A stretch of 64,000 nucleotides of DNA from Chryseobacterium shigense (GCF_900156575.1 NZ_FTNY01000003.1:620001-684000), one strand, 5' to 3'. Positions 8,715 to 17,976 are shown, counted from the first letter of the stretch. Numbers and translations are program-made. The notes: generated by a model from the sequence alone, not told the origin.

Positions 8715-9383
8715 TTATTGAAATAATATGGTGTTTTGTAATTGTTTTTTTTGAAAAATAAGGTCTAAAATATCCGCTTCCAGCTTCACTGCTTTTTTGT
8801 TTGGAGCCAATATATAAGAACTGTTGGTTTGAGATTTTACCGTATTTTCAAACTGCATGACGGAGGTATATTTAGCATCGTTGAAGACTTCTCTGTCCGC
8901 CTTCCCCATCTTGTCATAATCTGCTTTAAAGGTATTGACTTTGTTTCTCGTCAATGATTTTTTTTCAAGGCTTTGGCTGTAAATTTGAGTAGGAATCATT
9001 TTGCCAAGGATATTTTTAGCTTTCAGCTGTTCCAGCCCGGCGTTGATATTTTCTATTTTTTTAAAATTGCAGCTCAGTTTGATGATATAATGATCAAAAT
9101 CCATTGAAGTTTTCACATTGCTGATTCCAGGTGTTGCTTTGAAAATCCTGGCCGCTTCGTTGATTTTGTTCTCAATTTCCGATTTTTTGGGAACCTTTTT
9201 CCCATTAATGGTCTCCATTTTAGAGATAGAAGCCAATCTGGTTTTGCTCTTGCTGGCATTAAGAATAATGGTATATTCCCCGGTTCCATCAGCTTTGACA
9301 TTGACTTTGTCCAAAATATCAAAACAGCTGGTGAGTAGTAATAAAGGAATAAGCAGCGCGAACAGCTTCAGAAAATTTTTCAT
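8715..9383 (-). CDS. Lipoprotein, first gene of exported-protein operon
   Basis: 222 aa with a clear lipobox (LLLLTSC, Cys about residue 20). The following DILDKVNVKADGTGEYTI segment is typical of small Bacteroidetes lipoproteins described only as hypothetical. It is rich in Lys and predicted alpha/beta. It is the first gene of a run of three or four on the minus strand, all exported or membrane proteins of unknown function, suggesting a shared envelope task. Confidence 0.6.
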   Translation of the reverse strand: MKNFLKLFALLIPLLLLTSCFDILDKVNVKADGTGEYTIILNASKSKTRLASISKMETINGKKVPKKSEIENKINEAARIFKATPGISNVKTSMDFDHYIIKLSCNFKKIENINAGLEQLKAKNILGKMIPTQIYSQSLEKKSLTRNKVNTFKADYDKMGKADREVFNDAKYTSVMQFENTVKSQTNSSYILAPNKKAVKLEADILDLIFQKKQLQNTILFQ

Positions 9384-9469
9384 AATTGAGTTTTAAAAAC
9401 ACAAAACTACTTAATTCCGTTTGAAAATACTTTATGGACGCTGTTATTTCACTGAAAACAGCCATTTTT

Positions 9470-10189
9470 TTAAATCCTGCCTTTCAAATAATCTTGCCTC
9501 ACGGATTCATCCAGCTTTTCGATAGCATATCTCAGACAAGTTCTGGGCATCTCCTGATAATGGGTATTCAAAAAACGGATCAGTTCCGTTTCATTTTTCT
9601 GTCCCATTTCGCGTAGCAGCCATCCGTTGGCTTTATGCATCAGGTCATGAGGATGTTTCAGGTTTTTGGTCACGAATTCTTTCGTCAGTTCAAAAGATCC
9701 TTTTTTCACGTAATGCATTGTACCGACCACAGCAATTCTCTTATGCCACATTTCCTGAGAATCTGAAAGGTTTCTTAATAGCTCATCTTTCGTATTTTCA
9801 TAGGCATATCTTCCTAAGATTTTATAGCAGGTAGAATCTACCAAATCCCAGTTATTGACATAGGGAAGATGATCCAGATAAAATCTCACCACCTCCTCTT
9901 TTACCGCCTGATCCTTTGTTTTTTCAAACTTTGAGATCAGTATAAAAAGTGCAGTAAGCCTGTGTTCGTGATATTTTGAAGACAGCAGAATGCTCAAGTC
10001 CTCCAAGCTTATTTCTGAGTAATATTCTTTGGCAACCGATCTCTGATCCGGAACCTTTACGCCTAAAAAAAGATCTCCTTCGCCATATTCACCTTTTCCT
10101 GTTTTGAAGAACTTTGGAAAGAATTCAGCTTTTTCCGGAATAGAAAGTACAGCCAGGGCTTCCTGGATTTCTTTGATTATAGCACTCAT
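9470..10189 (-). CDS. AlkD-like DNA alkylation repair protein
   Basis: 239 aa, all-helical HEAT-like family (AlkD/YhaZ, DNA alkylation repair). Signatures are EYGEGDLFLGVKVPDQR near residue 33, NNWDLVDSTCYKILG near 112 carrying the catalytic-type Asp, then MWHKRIAVV and KANGWLLREMG. AlkD enzymes excise N3- and N7-alkylpurines without base flipping. Length matches the family. It lies at the end of the hflX gene run but 60 nt away from the antiporter, so it may have its own promoter. Confidence 0.88.
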   Translation of the reverse strand: MSAIIKEIQEALAVLSIPEKAEFFPKFFKTGKGEYGEGDLFLGVKVPDQRSVAKEYYSEISLEDLSILLSSKYHEHRLTALFILISKFEKTKDQAVKEEVVRFYLDHLPYVNNWDLVDSTCYKILGRYAYENTKDELLRNLSDSQEMWHKRIAVVGTMHYVKKGSFELTKEFVTKNLKHPHDLMHKANGWLLREMGQKNETELIRFLNTHYQEMPRTCLRYAIEKLDESVRQDYLKGRI

Positions 10190-10249
10190 GGGATCTCAAT
10201 TAATTGATCGAATGTAAATAAATTCTAAGCAATGCAAAATAGTATTTTA

Positions 10250-11536
10250 CTAAGCATTCTCATCTAAAACAACCGCTTCCTGCGCCTCCTCTTCTTTAGC
10301 AATCGCTTTCGGATTGGCAACTTTCGCAATCGTAAGTCCCTGGACGATAATAGAGAACACCACCACACAATAGGTAATACTTAGAATGATTTCACTGTAT
10401 TCACTTTTGGGAATAGACATGGCCAGAGCAATAGAAACTCCACCACGGATCCCTCCCCAAACCAACACTTTTATCGTCTGCGGACTAAATCTCGTTCTCA
10501 GTGACATGAATCTTGCAGGTACCCAGATCGAAATCAGACGGGCAAATAAAACCACGGCAATCGCCAATAATCCTGGAACCATAAAGTGCTTCAGGTCTTT
10601 GATCATCAATAGCTCAAATCCGATAAAAAGGAACAGTACGGCATTCAGTATTTCGTCAATCAATTCCCAGAATTTAATCAGATAATCCTGTGTCACGGAT
10701 TTCATCTTAAATCTGACATTAAAATTACCCATGAACAAACCGGCAGCCACCATTGTCAATGGTCCTGAAATATGCATCTGTCTTGCGATAAGATAGCCTC
10801 CCATAACAACCGAAAGGGTTACCAAAACAGAAATAATGTAATCATCTACTTCACGCATCAGCCTTGAAGTAATCCATCCCAATACAACACCAAGCAAAAT
10901 ACCTCCCCCTGCTTCTTTCATCAGAAGGAGTCCTATACTTTCAACCCCCAGATCCACTTCTTTTCCAATCGCCAGCTGCAATACCACGGTAAATACCACA
11001 ACAGCCATACCGTCATTGAACAGGGACTCTCCAGCTACTTTTGTCTCCAGTGACTTGGAAACATTGGCTTGTTTAAGGATACTTAAAACTGCAACAGGAT
11101 CAGTAGGTGAAATAAGAGCTCCAAAAACAAGACAGTATATAAACGGAAGCTGAATGCCTAAAAAGGGCAGCAGATAAAACATTCCAAACCCTACTATAAA
11201 TGTGGAAATTACAACTCCTGCCGTAGAAAATATAAGGACTGGCCGGAACTGTTCTTTGAGATCATTGATGTTAATGTGAATTCCTCCCGCAAAGAGAAGG
11301 AAATTAAGCATCGCTCCCATCAGCACTTCCGTGAAGTCTATACTGTTCATCAATTTATTAAGATGCCCGAAAGTACGCGGAAGAACCGATTCTCCAAACA
11401 TTACCAGAAAAATGGAAACTACAATGGCAATCACCATAATCCCGATCGTACTGGGAAGTTTCAGAAATCTGTAATTAAGATAAGCAAAAATCGATGCTAA
11501 TACTATTAAGGCTGAAAATGAATAATATAACTCCAC
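10250..11536 (-). CDS. CPA1 (NhaP-type) sodium:proton antiporter
   Basis: 428 aa with about 12-13 membrane segments. Typical CPA1 features: LFAGGIHINI in TM3, the core motif ALISPTDPVAVLSIL, then GESLFNDGMAVVVF with the ND pair that binds the ion, and WGGIRGGVSIALA near residue 350. It exchanges Na+ (or K+/Li+) for H+ at the inner membrane for pH and salt homeostasis. It lies 16 nt after the DUF4919 gene on the same strand, so it is probably in the hflX operon. Confidence 0.9.
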   Translation of the reverse strand: MELYYSFSALIVLASIFAYLNYRFLKLPSTIGIMVIAIVVSIFLVMFGESVLPRTFGHLNKLMNSIDFTEVLMGAMLNFLLFAGGIHININDLKEQFRPVLIFSTAGVVISTFIVGFGMFYLLPFLGIQLPFIYCLVFGALISPTDPVAVLSILKQANVSKSLETKVAGESLFNDGMAVVVFTVVLQLAIGKEVDLGVESIGLLLMKEAGGGILLGVVLGWITSRLMREVDDYIISVLVTLSVVMGGYLIARQMHISGPLTMVAAGLFMGNFNVRFKMKSVTQDYLIKFWELIDEILNAVLFLFIGFELLMIKDLKHFMVPGLLAIAVVLFARLISIWVPARFMSLRTRFSPQTIKVLVWGGIRGGVSIALAMSIPKSEYSEIILSITYCVVVFSIIVQGLTIAKVANPKAIAKEEEAQEAVVLDENA

Positions 11537-11552
11537 AAAGTGTCTTTTTAAA

Positions 11553-12188
11553 TTAATTTTTTAGGTCTAAATAAAGTATTTTAATATATAGTTTCTTTCC
11601 GTCTTTTTCCCAGATATCAAACATCCCGTCTTTGGCTACCTTGGATCCTCTGGTATAATCTTTCCCAATATTCAGAATATTCAGGAGAATATACTCATCC
11701 CCCACAGAATTGACCAGATAAGCCGTCTTTTCAGAGGCTCCGTCTCCGGAATTCTTTATTCCTTCCGTAAGGGAACGGAACTGGTTCAGATGATGCATAA
11801 AATTGTTCCCGTCTTTCTGAGAATCATATGCTCTCAGCAGGATAAGAAGGATATCCAGATTGGTAGGATCTTTATCATAAAGGATTTTCCCTTGTCGGAT
11901 GCATTCGTCAAAATTATTCTCTTTAAAAACATCCGCAAGACTCTTAAAACCATCATCAAGAGTGGAAACCTTATTATCTCTGAAATTTCTGCCGTAATAT
12001 AAATACTGAGCTTCAATACTGTCCAAAGACTTCGGATATCCTTTATATTTAAAAATCAGCTTCTCATAATTGTATGGAGAATCCGGATTTTTAAGACTTT
12101 TTTCAATGTTTTTCAGATCGATCTTTGATTTCTGACTGAACCCAAAAAACGAAAATAAAACGAATAACAGGAAAAAGTAATATTTCAT
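11553..12188 (-). CDS. DUF4919 exported protein
   Basis: 211 aa, Sec signal ending FGFSQ. The mature part (IDLKNIEKSLKNPDSPYNYEKLIFKYKG..., LYYGRNF, a helical TPR-like middle near residue 95-115, then DEYILLNILN and a C-terminal IWEKDGKKLYIKILY) fits the DUF4919 family of Bacteroidetes. Its start shares one base with the hflX stop (TAATG), so translation is likely coupled. The function is unknown; it is probably periplasmic. Confidence 0.75.
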   Translation of the reverse strand: MKYYFFLLFVLFSFFGFSQKSKIDLKNIEKSLKNPDSPYNYEKLIFKYKGYPKSLDSIEAQYLYYGRNFRDNKVSTLDDGFKSLADVFKENNFDECIRQGKILYDKDPTNLDILLILLRAYDSQKDGNNFMHHLNQFRSLTEGIKNSGDGASEKTAYLVNSVGDEYILLNILNIGKDYTRGSKVAKDGMFDIWEKDGKKLYIKILYLDLKN

Positions 12189-13420
12189 TAATCGTTGTTG
12201 TTGTTTTCTTCCTCCTCATCGTTATCGAAATACTCGAAAAGGAAATCATTGTATGGGAATCTGGAGATATGGATTTTCATGACCTCATCATAAATCATTT
12301 TCTTCATTTCCGGGAAGTTTTCTTTCGTTAAAGCAGAGATAAAAACTGTTGGATATTTAGATTTACCCATCCATGTTTTCGTCCATTCCTCTAAAGAAAT
12401 ATTCTTTTTGGTAGACGGAGTAAGATCATCCTCATCTTTTTTATCGTAGCTGAAACCGTCTATTTTATTGAAAACCATGATCATCGGTTTCTGATGCGCA
12501 TTGATCTCCATTAAAGTATTATTAACAGATTCTACCTGATCCTCAAAGCTTTCATGGGAAATATCCACGACATGAATCAGCAGATCTGCTTCACGTACCT
12601 CATCTAAAGTAGATTTAAAGGATTCTACAAGCTGTGTAGGAAGCTTTCTGATAAATCCCACTGTATCTGTAAGCAGAAAAGGTAAATTTCCAATAACCAC
12701 TTTTCTTACGGTTGTATCTAGGGTGGCAAACAGTTTATTTTCTGCAAAAACATCAGATTTGGAAAGGGCATTCATGAGTGTTGATTTTCCAACGTTGGTA
12801 TAGCCTACCAAAGCAGCACGCACCACTTTCCCACGGTTATTTCGCTGAGTTGCCATCTGTTTATCGATGATTTTCAGTTTGTCTTTTAACAGGGAAATTC
12901 TGTCACGAATAATACGACGGTCAGTTTCAATCTCCGTTTCTCCGGGACCTCTCATCCCAATTCCTCCTTTCTGGCGCTCAAGGTGAGTCCACATTCTTGT
13001 CAGACGAGGTAAAAGATATTGATATTGGGCCAGTTCTACCTGCGTTCTTGCATAAGAAGTCTGGGCTCTCTGGGCAAAAATATCAAGGATAAGATTGGTT
13101 CTGTCCAGAATTTTTACTTCTATTTCTTTTTCAAGATTTTTGAGCTGGGAAGGAGATAATTCATCATCAAAAATGATCGTTCCGATTTCATTTTCCTTTA
13201 CATATTCTTTTATTTCCTGTGCTTTTCCACTTCCTATAAAGGTTTTGGAATCCGGCTGAGTTAATTTTTGAGTAAAACGTTTTTGAACCGTTGCCCCTGC
13301 TGTGAAGGCCAAAAACTCCAATTCATCCATATATTCCGTAAGCTTATCTTCATCCTGATTTTGGGTAATAACGCCCACCAAAATGGCTTTCTCGTAATTA
13401 TGTTCTTTCTTATCTAGCAT
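12188..13420 (-). CDS. hflX: Ribosome-associated GTPase HflX
   Basis: HflX binds the 50S subunit and splits or rescues stalled ribosomes. The protein has the N-terminal HflX domain (GTIIFDDELSPSQLKNLEKE..., DRTNLILDIFAQRA), the Gly-rich linker GGIGMRGPGETEIETDRR, then a GTPase domain with G1 GYTNVGKST, G3 DTVGF and G4 NKID, and an acidic C-terminus. I prefer the ATG at 13420 (MLDKKEHNYEK) to the in-frame ATG at 13483: the extra 21 residues are hydrophobic and atypical, and a promoter-like TTTG-N18-TATCTTG lies inside them. Confidence 0.93.
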   Translation of the reverse strand: MLDKKEHNYEKAILVGVITQNQDEDKLTEYMDELEFLAFTAGATVQKRFTQKLTQPDSKTFIGSGKAQEIKEYVKENEIGTIIFDDELSPSQLKNLEKEIEVKILDRTNLILDIFAQRAQTSYARTQVELAQYQYLLPRLTRMWTHLERQKGGIGMRGPGETEIETDRRIIRDRISLLKDKLKIIDKQMATQRNNRGKVVRAALVGYTNVGKSTLMNALSKSDVFAENKLFATLDTTVRKVVIGNLPFLLTDTVGFIRKLPTQLVESFKSTLDEVREADLLIHVVDISHESFEDQVESVNNTLMEINAHQKPMIMVFNKIDGFSYDKKDEDDLTPSTKKNISLEEWTKTWMGKSKYPTVFISALTKENFPEMKKMIYDEVMKIHISRFPYNDFLFEYFDNDEEEENNNND

Positions 13421-13625
13421 TAATTTCTGTCTATGTTTGTGATTTTCACAAGATACCAATTTTAGAAAAAAAAACAAAATCATTTTTTAATCTTCCCCAC
13501 TTTTTAATGTTAATTTAAGTTTACAATGACTTTTTTCTTCAAAAAAATTAATAACTTTATAAAGAAGATTCACGATTAATAATCATTAAAAGTTATAAAT
13601 CTTATAAAAAACTAATCCACAGATC

Positions 13626-14333
13626 ATGATTACCCGTATTAAATGTATGATCATTGATGATGATGAACTGGACAGGCTGGTTCTTCAGCATCATGTCAGA
13701 CAATATGATAATATAGAAATTGTTGCGTCTTTTAATTCGGCAGAAAAGGCAGTTCCCTACCTTGAATTTCCAATTGACCTTCTGATCTGTGAGACGAAAC
13801 TTATTGGAATGAGTGGTCTGGAATTCAGAAAACTGGCTCATAAAATCCCTGCCTGTATATTCGTAAGTTCCCATCCGGAGTTGGCAGCAGAAGTCTTTGA
13901 GATGGATACACTGGATTTCATCTCAAAGCCGCTTAAAACAGAGCGTTTTCACGACTCTATACAGAAAGTCTTTAATTTTTTTGAAATGAAAGAGAAATGT
14001 GATTGCTTCGATGCAATGCTTGGTGAAAACTGCATTAAAATAAAAGAAGGTGGTCATGTTTCTCAGATTAAGCTTACCGATATTCTTTATCTTGAAGCTC
14101 TCAAAGATTATACCCGGCTTGTCACTTATGATAAGAAACACTGTATTCTGGATTCACTGGGCAATCTTCTTCATAAAAGCTTTTTCGATTCCTTTGTAAG
14201 GATACACCGCAGTTATGCGGTTCCCCGTCATTTCATCCGTGGAAAAAACAGTCACGAGATCGAACTGATCCATCAGATCAAACTTCCTATAGGCAGAACC
14301 TACAAAGAGAGCCTGTCTTTCCTTGATCCTTAA
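13626..14333 (+). CDS. LytTR-family response regulator with Glu at phospho-site
   Basis: 235 aa. Receiver domain (residues 1-120) with the acidic pocket IIDDDELD and the Lys of FISKPLK, but the phospho-acceptor Asp is replaced by Glu56 (LLICETKLIGMSGLEF). The C-terminal LytTR DNA-binding domain (about 130-235) has LTDILYLEALKDYTRLVT, FVRIHRSYAVP and LPIGRTYKESL. Glu here usually mimics constant phosphorylation, so the protein may be active without a kinase, and no kinase gene is adjacent. A direct repeat of LytTR type lies between it and the surface-protein operon that follows. Confidence 0.88.
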   Translation: MITRIKCMIIDDDELDRLVLQHHVRQYDNIEIVASFNSAEKAVPYLEFPIDLLICETKLIGMSGLEFRKLAHKIPACIFVSSHPELAAEVFEMDTLDFISKPLKTERFHDSIQKVFNFFEMKEKCDCFDAMLGENCIKIKEGGHVSQIKLTDILYLEALKDYTRLVTYDKKHCILDSLGNLLHKSFFDSFVRIHRSYAVPRHFIRGKNSHEIELIHQIKLPIGRTYKESLSFLDP

Positions 14334-14367
14334 AAAATATTGAGTACCAACATTTTGGGCAAAAAAT

Positions 14368-14396
14368 GCCGTTGGTCGATTTTTTTTACCGTTAGT
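14368..14396 (+). promoter_or_regulatory. Candidate LytTR-binding direct repeat
   Basis: GCCGTTGGT (14368-14376) and ACCGTTAGT (14388-14396) are separated by 11 nt. Both resemble the 9-bp LytTR half-site known from AgrA-type regulators, [TA][AC][CA]GTTN[AG][TG]; the second fits fully and the first differs at one base. The site lies about 100 nt upstream of the 14497 operon and directly behind the LytTR gene. Confidence 0.5.
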
Positions 14397-14496
14397 CTAT
14401 TTTCCTGCCATCCGGTTGTGAGATGTGGTAATTTAGTGTCTACAAATTTTCTCTGAAAACTTGTATAACCCATTAATAACCACAAAACTATTTTAC

Positions 14497-14979
14497 ATGA
14501 AAAGAACATCTATTCACTGCTTCTTTCTCATTCTGTTCACCTTTTCCGTCAGTATTCTGAACGCTCAGTCGGCGGTTCTGGCTTCGGGAACAAATGCATC
14601 AGGAAGCAACGGCTCGGTTTCTTACAGTGTCGGCCAGACTGCTTATCTATATAAGGGAGCAAATTCCCAGGTACTGGAAGGTGTACAGCAGGCCTACGAA
14701 ATCACAACACTTTCTGCCAGCGAAACCGTATCAAAGCAAGAAGGCATTTTACTCTATCCTAATCCTGTCAGAGATTATCTGTACATCGATTTCACTTCTT
14801 CCCCATTCAAAGGATCAGAATACCAGCTGTTCGATGCTCAGGGGAAACTCATCAAAAAGGATAGGATTTCACAATCAAAGTCTGAACTGGACCTTTCCTC
14901 CCTTCCTTCCTCTGTTTATATTATCCGGATTAACCAGAATGGAGAAAACCTGAAAACATTTAAAGTCATAAAAAAATAA
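14497..14979 (+). CDS. T9SS sorting-domain secreted protein
   Basis: 160 aa from the ATG at 14497; a TTG start 36 nt upstream would only add a non-signal leader. A signal peptide ends ILNAQ, followed by a short Ser/Gly-rich beta segment (SGTNASGSNGSVSYSVGQ). The C-terminal ~80 residues are a type A T9SS sorting domain beginning LLYPNPVRDYLYIDF and ending LKTFKVIKK. The cargo portion is tiny, so the protein is almost only a sorting domain. It is first in an operon with two further exported proteins (gaps 4 and 6 nt). Confidence 0.85.
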   Translation: MKRTSIHCFFLILFTFSVSILNAQSAVLASGTNASGSNGSVSYSVGQTAYLYKGANSQVLEGVQQAYEITTLSASETVSKQEGILLYPNPVRDYLYIDFTSSPFKGSEYQLFDAQGKLIKKDRISQSKSELDLSSLPSSVYIIRINQNGENLKTFKVIKK

Positions 14980-14983
14980 CGCC

Positions 14984-17530
14984 ATGAAAAAAATATTACT
15001 AACGCTGGGGATCATGCTAGGCTTCTTTATGGGGCATGCACAGGCTCCGGAAAAAATGAGCTATCAGGCCATCATGAGAAATGGCTCCGGTCAGCTTTTA
15101 ACCAATCAAAGTATCGCAGTCAAGGTAAGTGTATTACAGGGCTCTCCTGCCGGAACACTGGTCTATTCTGAAAGATTGACCGGAAATACGAATGCCAATG
15201 GACTCATCAGCATGGAAATAGGGACAGGAACAGTGCTTTCCGGAACTTTTTCTACGATCAACTGGCCTTCGGGAAGCTATTATTTAAAAACTGAAACGGA
15301 TCCGGCAGGGGGAACTAATTATACAATTGCGGGAACTAGCCAATTATTAAGTGTTCCTTATGCTCTCTATGCTAAATCTGCTGGCGGAACAGGTGGAAGT
15401 TTCACTATTCCCTATACCAATACAGTTAACAATGCCTCAACCTTGTTTTCATTAATTAATGACGGAGACGGAACTTCTGTAGAGGGTGTCAACAATACCA
15501 CCAGCTCAAGCATTGCTGCCGTAAGAGGAATTGTAAGCAATGTAGCCCCCGGAGGATTTTCAAGTGGGATCCGAGGCATCAATAATGGCACCGGCGGTCT
15601 GGGGATAGGTATCTGGGGAAGCCAGGCAGGAAGTGGATGGGGCGTTTATGGAGTCACCCCTAGCGGACTTGGTGTTTATGGAAATTCATCGGGTGCCGGA
15701 ACAGGGGTTTATGCGAACAGTAATTCTGGAACGGGCCTTACTGCTACCAGTACTAATGGTATCGCAGCAAGTCTTTCTATTTTTAACAATGCCAACAATA
15801 GCAATGTTCTTAATGCCAATACCCTTGGAAACGGAACCGTTATTAATGTTTCCTCTTCAGGAAGCGGTGCCGGTGTACTCAGTTCAACGGGAAGCGGTTT
15901 CGCAGTACAGGGGATTACCAGTGCACAGACTTCTGCAGGAGTTATAGGTGATAACAATGGAGGCGGTGAAGCCGTAGTCGGCAGAAATACGAGTGATATC
16001 GCGGGAGCTGTTGTCGGCAGAAATGATGGTGGTGGATATGGTGTAAGAGGTTTTGTGGCCACCAATACTACCGGCACCTCGGTAGGCGTTTTCGGACAGG
16101 TTGGCCTTAGTAGCGGAAAAGGAAGAGCAGGAAGATTTGAAAATTTAAATTCGAATAATGACAGAAATGCTTTTGAAGTAGAAACCAACGGAACAGGAAA
16201 TATCCCGGACAATACCCAAGGCAACGCTTCCTCATTTCTTGTTAACAATACAAACAGTGTAGGAGCTGCAGTAAGAGGAGAAGTGAAAACGATTTTCGGA
16301 AACTTTGGTGCTGCAGGGGTTTTTGGCGTTTCTTCCGGAACCGGTGGTTTTGGTGGACTCTTTTTCGCATCCAATACCAATGGAAACGGTGCTGCCCTGG
16401 TCGCTTTAACTGACGGAAACGGAAATGCAATTACGGCTAATGCCGGCAAGAACGGAAATGCTGTAGAAGCGAATATTGATGGAACCGGCAATGCATTGTA
16501 CGCATGGGTTCCTTCTTTTTCAACGGGACGTGCTGGAAAGTTTAACAATTTTAATGATGCTAATACCAGCGATGTTATAACGTCTACCACGGTAGGTAAT
16601 GGTATAGCCGGAAACTTTAAAGTAGACAAAGTTACAGGTACTTCTCCTGCTGTAAAAGGTGAGGTTACTTCTCAGTTTGCGAATTTCGGAACAGCAGGTG
16701 TTTATGGTCTCTCATCAGGAACAGGTGGCTTTGGAGGGTTATTCTATGCGAGTAATCCTGCAGGAAATGGCCCGGCATTATTAGCTATAGCAGAGGGTAA
16801 CGGAAATGGGATTACCACGAATGCTGATAATCTGGGAGATGGTATAGAAAGTTCTGTCAACGGAAGTGGAAGTGCTGTGTATGGCTGGGTTCCCAACTTC
16901 GGGACGGGACGCGCAGGTTATTTCAGAAATTTCAACGCAGCCAATTCAACTCCAGTACTTTCTGTGACCAATGCTGGGACCGGAACGGGAGTGTTTGTGA
17001 ATCATACAGGTCCTTCAGGTAATATTGCAGTCCTTCAAAGTGCAGGAGCGAATGTAGCCAGAATTAATAAGACGGGAACCGGATTCTTCAATGGAGGAAC
17101 TCAGAACAGTGGGGCCGACGTTGCGGAAGCATTTGATGTAGAAGGTAATACTTCAGAATATGAGCCGGGAGATATTTTAATTATTTCAACGGATTCTGAC
17201 CGCACGGTAGAAAAATCATCAAAACCATATTCTACTCTTGTAGCCGGAGTATATGCCACAAAACCGGGTGTTCTTTTAACGGAAGAAAATATTGATTCTG
17301 AATTAACAGGAAAAGTGCCGATGGGCGTGATTGGAGTGATTCCTACAAAGGTTTGCCTGGAAGGTGGAAAAATTAAAAGAGGAGATCTTTTGGTAACTTC
17401 TTCAAAATCAGGAACAGCCATGAAAGCGAATCCTAAAAAAATAAAAATAGGACAAGTGATTGGAAAAGCCCTTCAGGATTATGACCAAAACTCGATTGGC
17501 AAAATTAAAGTATTGGTAAACATTAAATAA
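14984..17530 (+). CDS. Large tail-fibre-like surface protein with C-terminal chaperone-like region
   Basis: 848 aa. The signal peptide ends GHAQ; the start MSYQAIMRNGSGQLLTN and VPYALYAKSAGG are typical of Bacteroidetes surface proteins. Residues about 170-700 are short Gly-rich repeats of the type GVYGxSSGxGxG / AVRGxV, probably a beta-helix. The C-terminus (SGADVAEAFDVE..., EYEPGDILIIS, GKVPMGVIGVIPTKV, IKRGDLLVTS, IGQVIGKAL) resembles the self-processing/chaperone-like end (Peptidase_G2-like) of phage-type fibres. No T9SS tail is visible. An adhesive surface filament is inferred. Confidence 0.7.
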   Translation: MKKILLTLGIMLGFFMGHAQAPEKMSYQAIMRNGSGQLLTNQSIAVKVSVLQGSPAGTLVYSERLTGNTNANGLISMEIGTGTVLSGTFSTINWPSGSYYLKTETDPAGGTNYTIAGTSQLLSVPYALYAKSAGGTGGSFTIPYTNTVNNASTLFSLINDGDGTSVEGVNNTTSSSIAAVRGIVSNVAPGGFSSGIRGINNGTGGLGIGIWGSQAGSGWGVYGVTPSGLGVYGNSSGAGTGVYANSNSGTGLTATSTNGIAASLSIFNNANNSNVLNANTLGNGTVINVSSSGSGAGVLSSTGSGFAVQGITSAQTSAGVIGDNNGGGEAVVGRNTSDIAGAVVGRNDGGGYGVRGFVATNTTGTSVGVFGQVGLSSGKGRAGRFENLNSNNDRNAFEVETNGTGNIPDNTQGNASSFLVNNTNSVGAAVRGEVKTIFGNFGAAGVFGVSSGTGGFGGLFFASNTNGNGAALVALTDGNGNAITANAGKNGNAVEANIDGTGNALYAWVPSFSTGRAGKFNNFNDANTSDVITSTTVGNGIAGNFKVDKVTGTSPAVKGEVTSQFANFGTAGVYGLSSGTGGFGGLFYASNPAGNGPALLAIAEGNGNGITTNADNLGDGIESSVNGSGSAVYGWVPNFGTGRAGYFRNFNAANSTPVLSVTNAGTGTGVFVNHTGPSGNIAVLQSAGANVARINKTGTGFFNGGTQNSGADVAEAFDVEGNTSEYEPGDILIISTDSDRTVEKSSKPYSTLVAGVYATKPGVLLTEENIDSELTGKVPMGVIGVIPTKVCLEGGKIKRGDLLVTSSKSGTAMKANPKKIKIGQVIGKALQDYDQNSIGKIKVLVNIK
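16260..16970 (+). repeat. Tandem internal duplication (about 120 codons each)
   Basis: Within the 848-aa protein, the segment starting AAVRGEVKTIFGNFGAAGV (from about 16265) and the segment starting PAVKGEVTSQFANFGTAGV (from about 16650) match along their length, both passing through SSGTGGFGGLF and ending near FGTGRAG/FSTGRAG. They are recognisable but diverged copies. Confidence 0.65.
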
Positions 17531-17536
17531 ACGATC

Positions 17537-17953
17537 ATGAAATCATTATATACCATTATATTTTTAGCAGTAAGCATAAGTATTTATGCCCAGGAAAATA
17601 AGAACGCACCACAACCTGAAGATCAGGCGCAAGTTGTAAGGCAGCTGAGAGAACATGAAGCTCAGTTGGCTAAAGTATCTCAGGAAAATACTCCCAAAAA
17701 GCAATCAGCAACCCCCTTAGCTTCAGATCAGGGTCTTGAGGTGAAAAAACAGGACAATACAACGGCGGCTTCCCCATCAAGTAATAATTCGGGAAAATTG
17801 CTGCCCAATACTGCAACTATTGCAGAAATCAAAGCTTCTATTCCTAACAGACAGGCATCTCAATCAATTTCTAAGAACACAAACAACAGCATACAAGGTT
17901 TGCCCAACACTGCAACTTTGGAAGAAATAAAAAAAACAATCCCAAAAAACTGA
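17537..17953 (+). CDS. Small secreted protein with duplicated PNTAT motif
   Basis: 138 aa, signal peptide ending SIYAQ. The mature chain is hydrophilic, Gln/Asn/Ser-rich and probably disordered. The motif LPNTATIAEIKASIPN (near residue 92) recurs at the extreme C-terminus as LPNTATLEEIKKTIPKN. It is third in the operon, 6 nt after the fibre-like gene. I do not recognise a family; a partner of the fibre-like protein is a guess from position. Confidence 0.6.
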   Translation: MKSLYTIIFLAVSISIYAQENKNAPQPEDQAQVVRQLREHEAQLAKVSQENTPKKQSATPLASDQGLEVKKQDNTTAASPSSNNSGKLLPNTATIAEIKASIPNRQASQSISKNTNNSIQGLPNTATLEEIKKTIPKN

Positions 17954-17976
17954 TCACCTCATCTGATTTCAAAAAG

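Noticed and set aside
15709..16629. 306-codon minus-strand open frame
   Set aside because: Antisense shadow of the Gly-rich repeats of the 848-aa fibre-like gene; composition (Pro/Leu/Val-rich) reflects the repeat codons.
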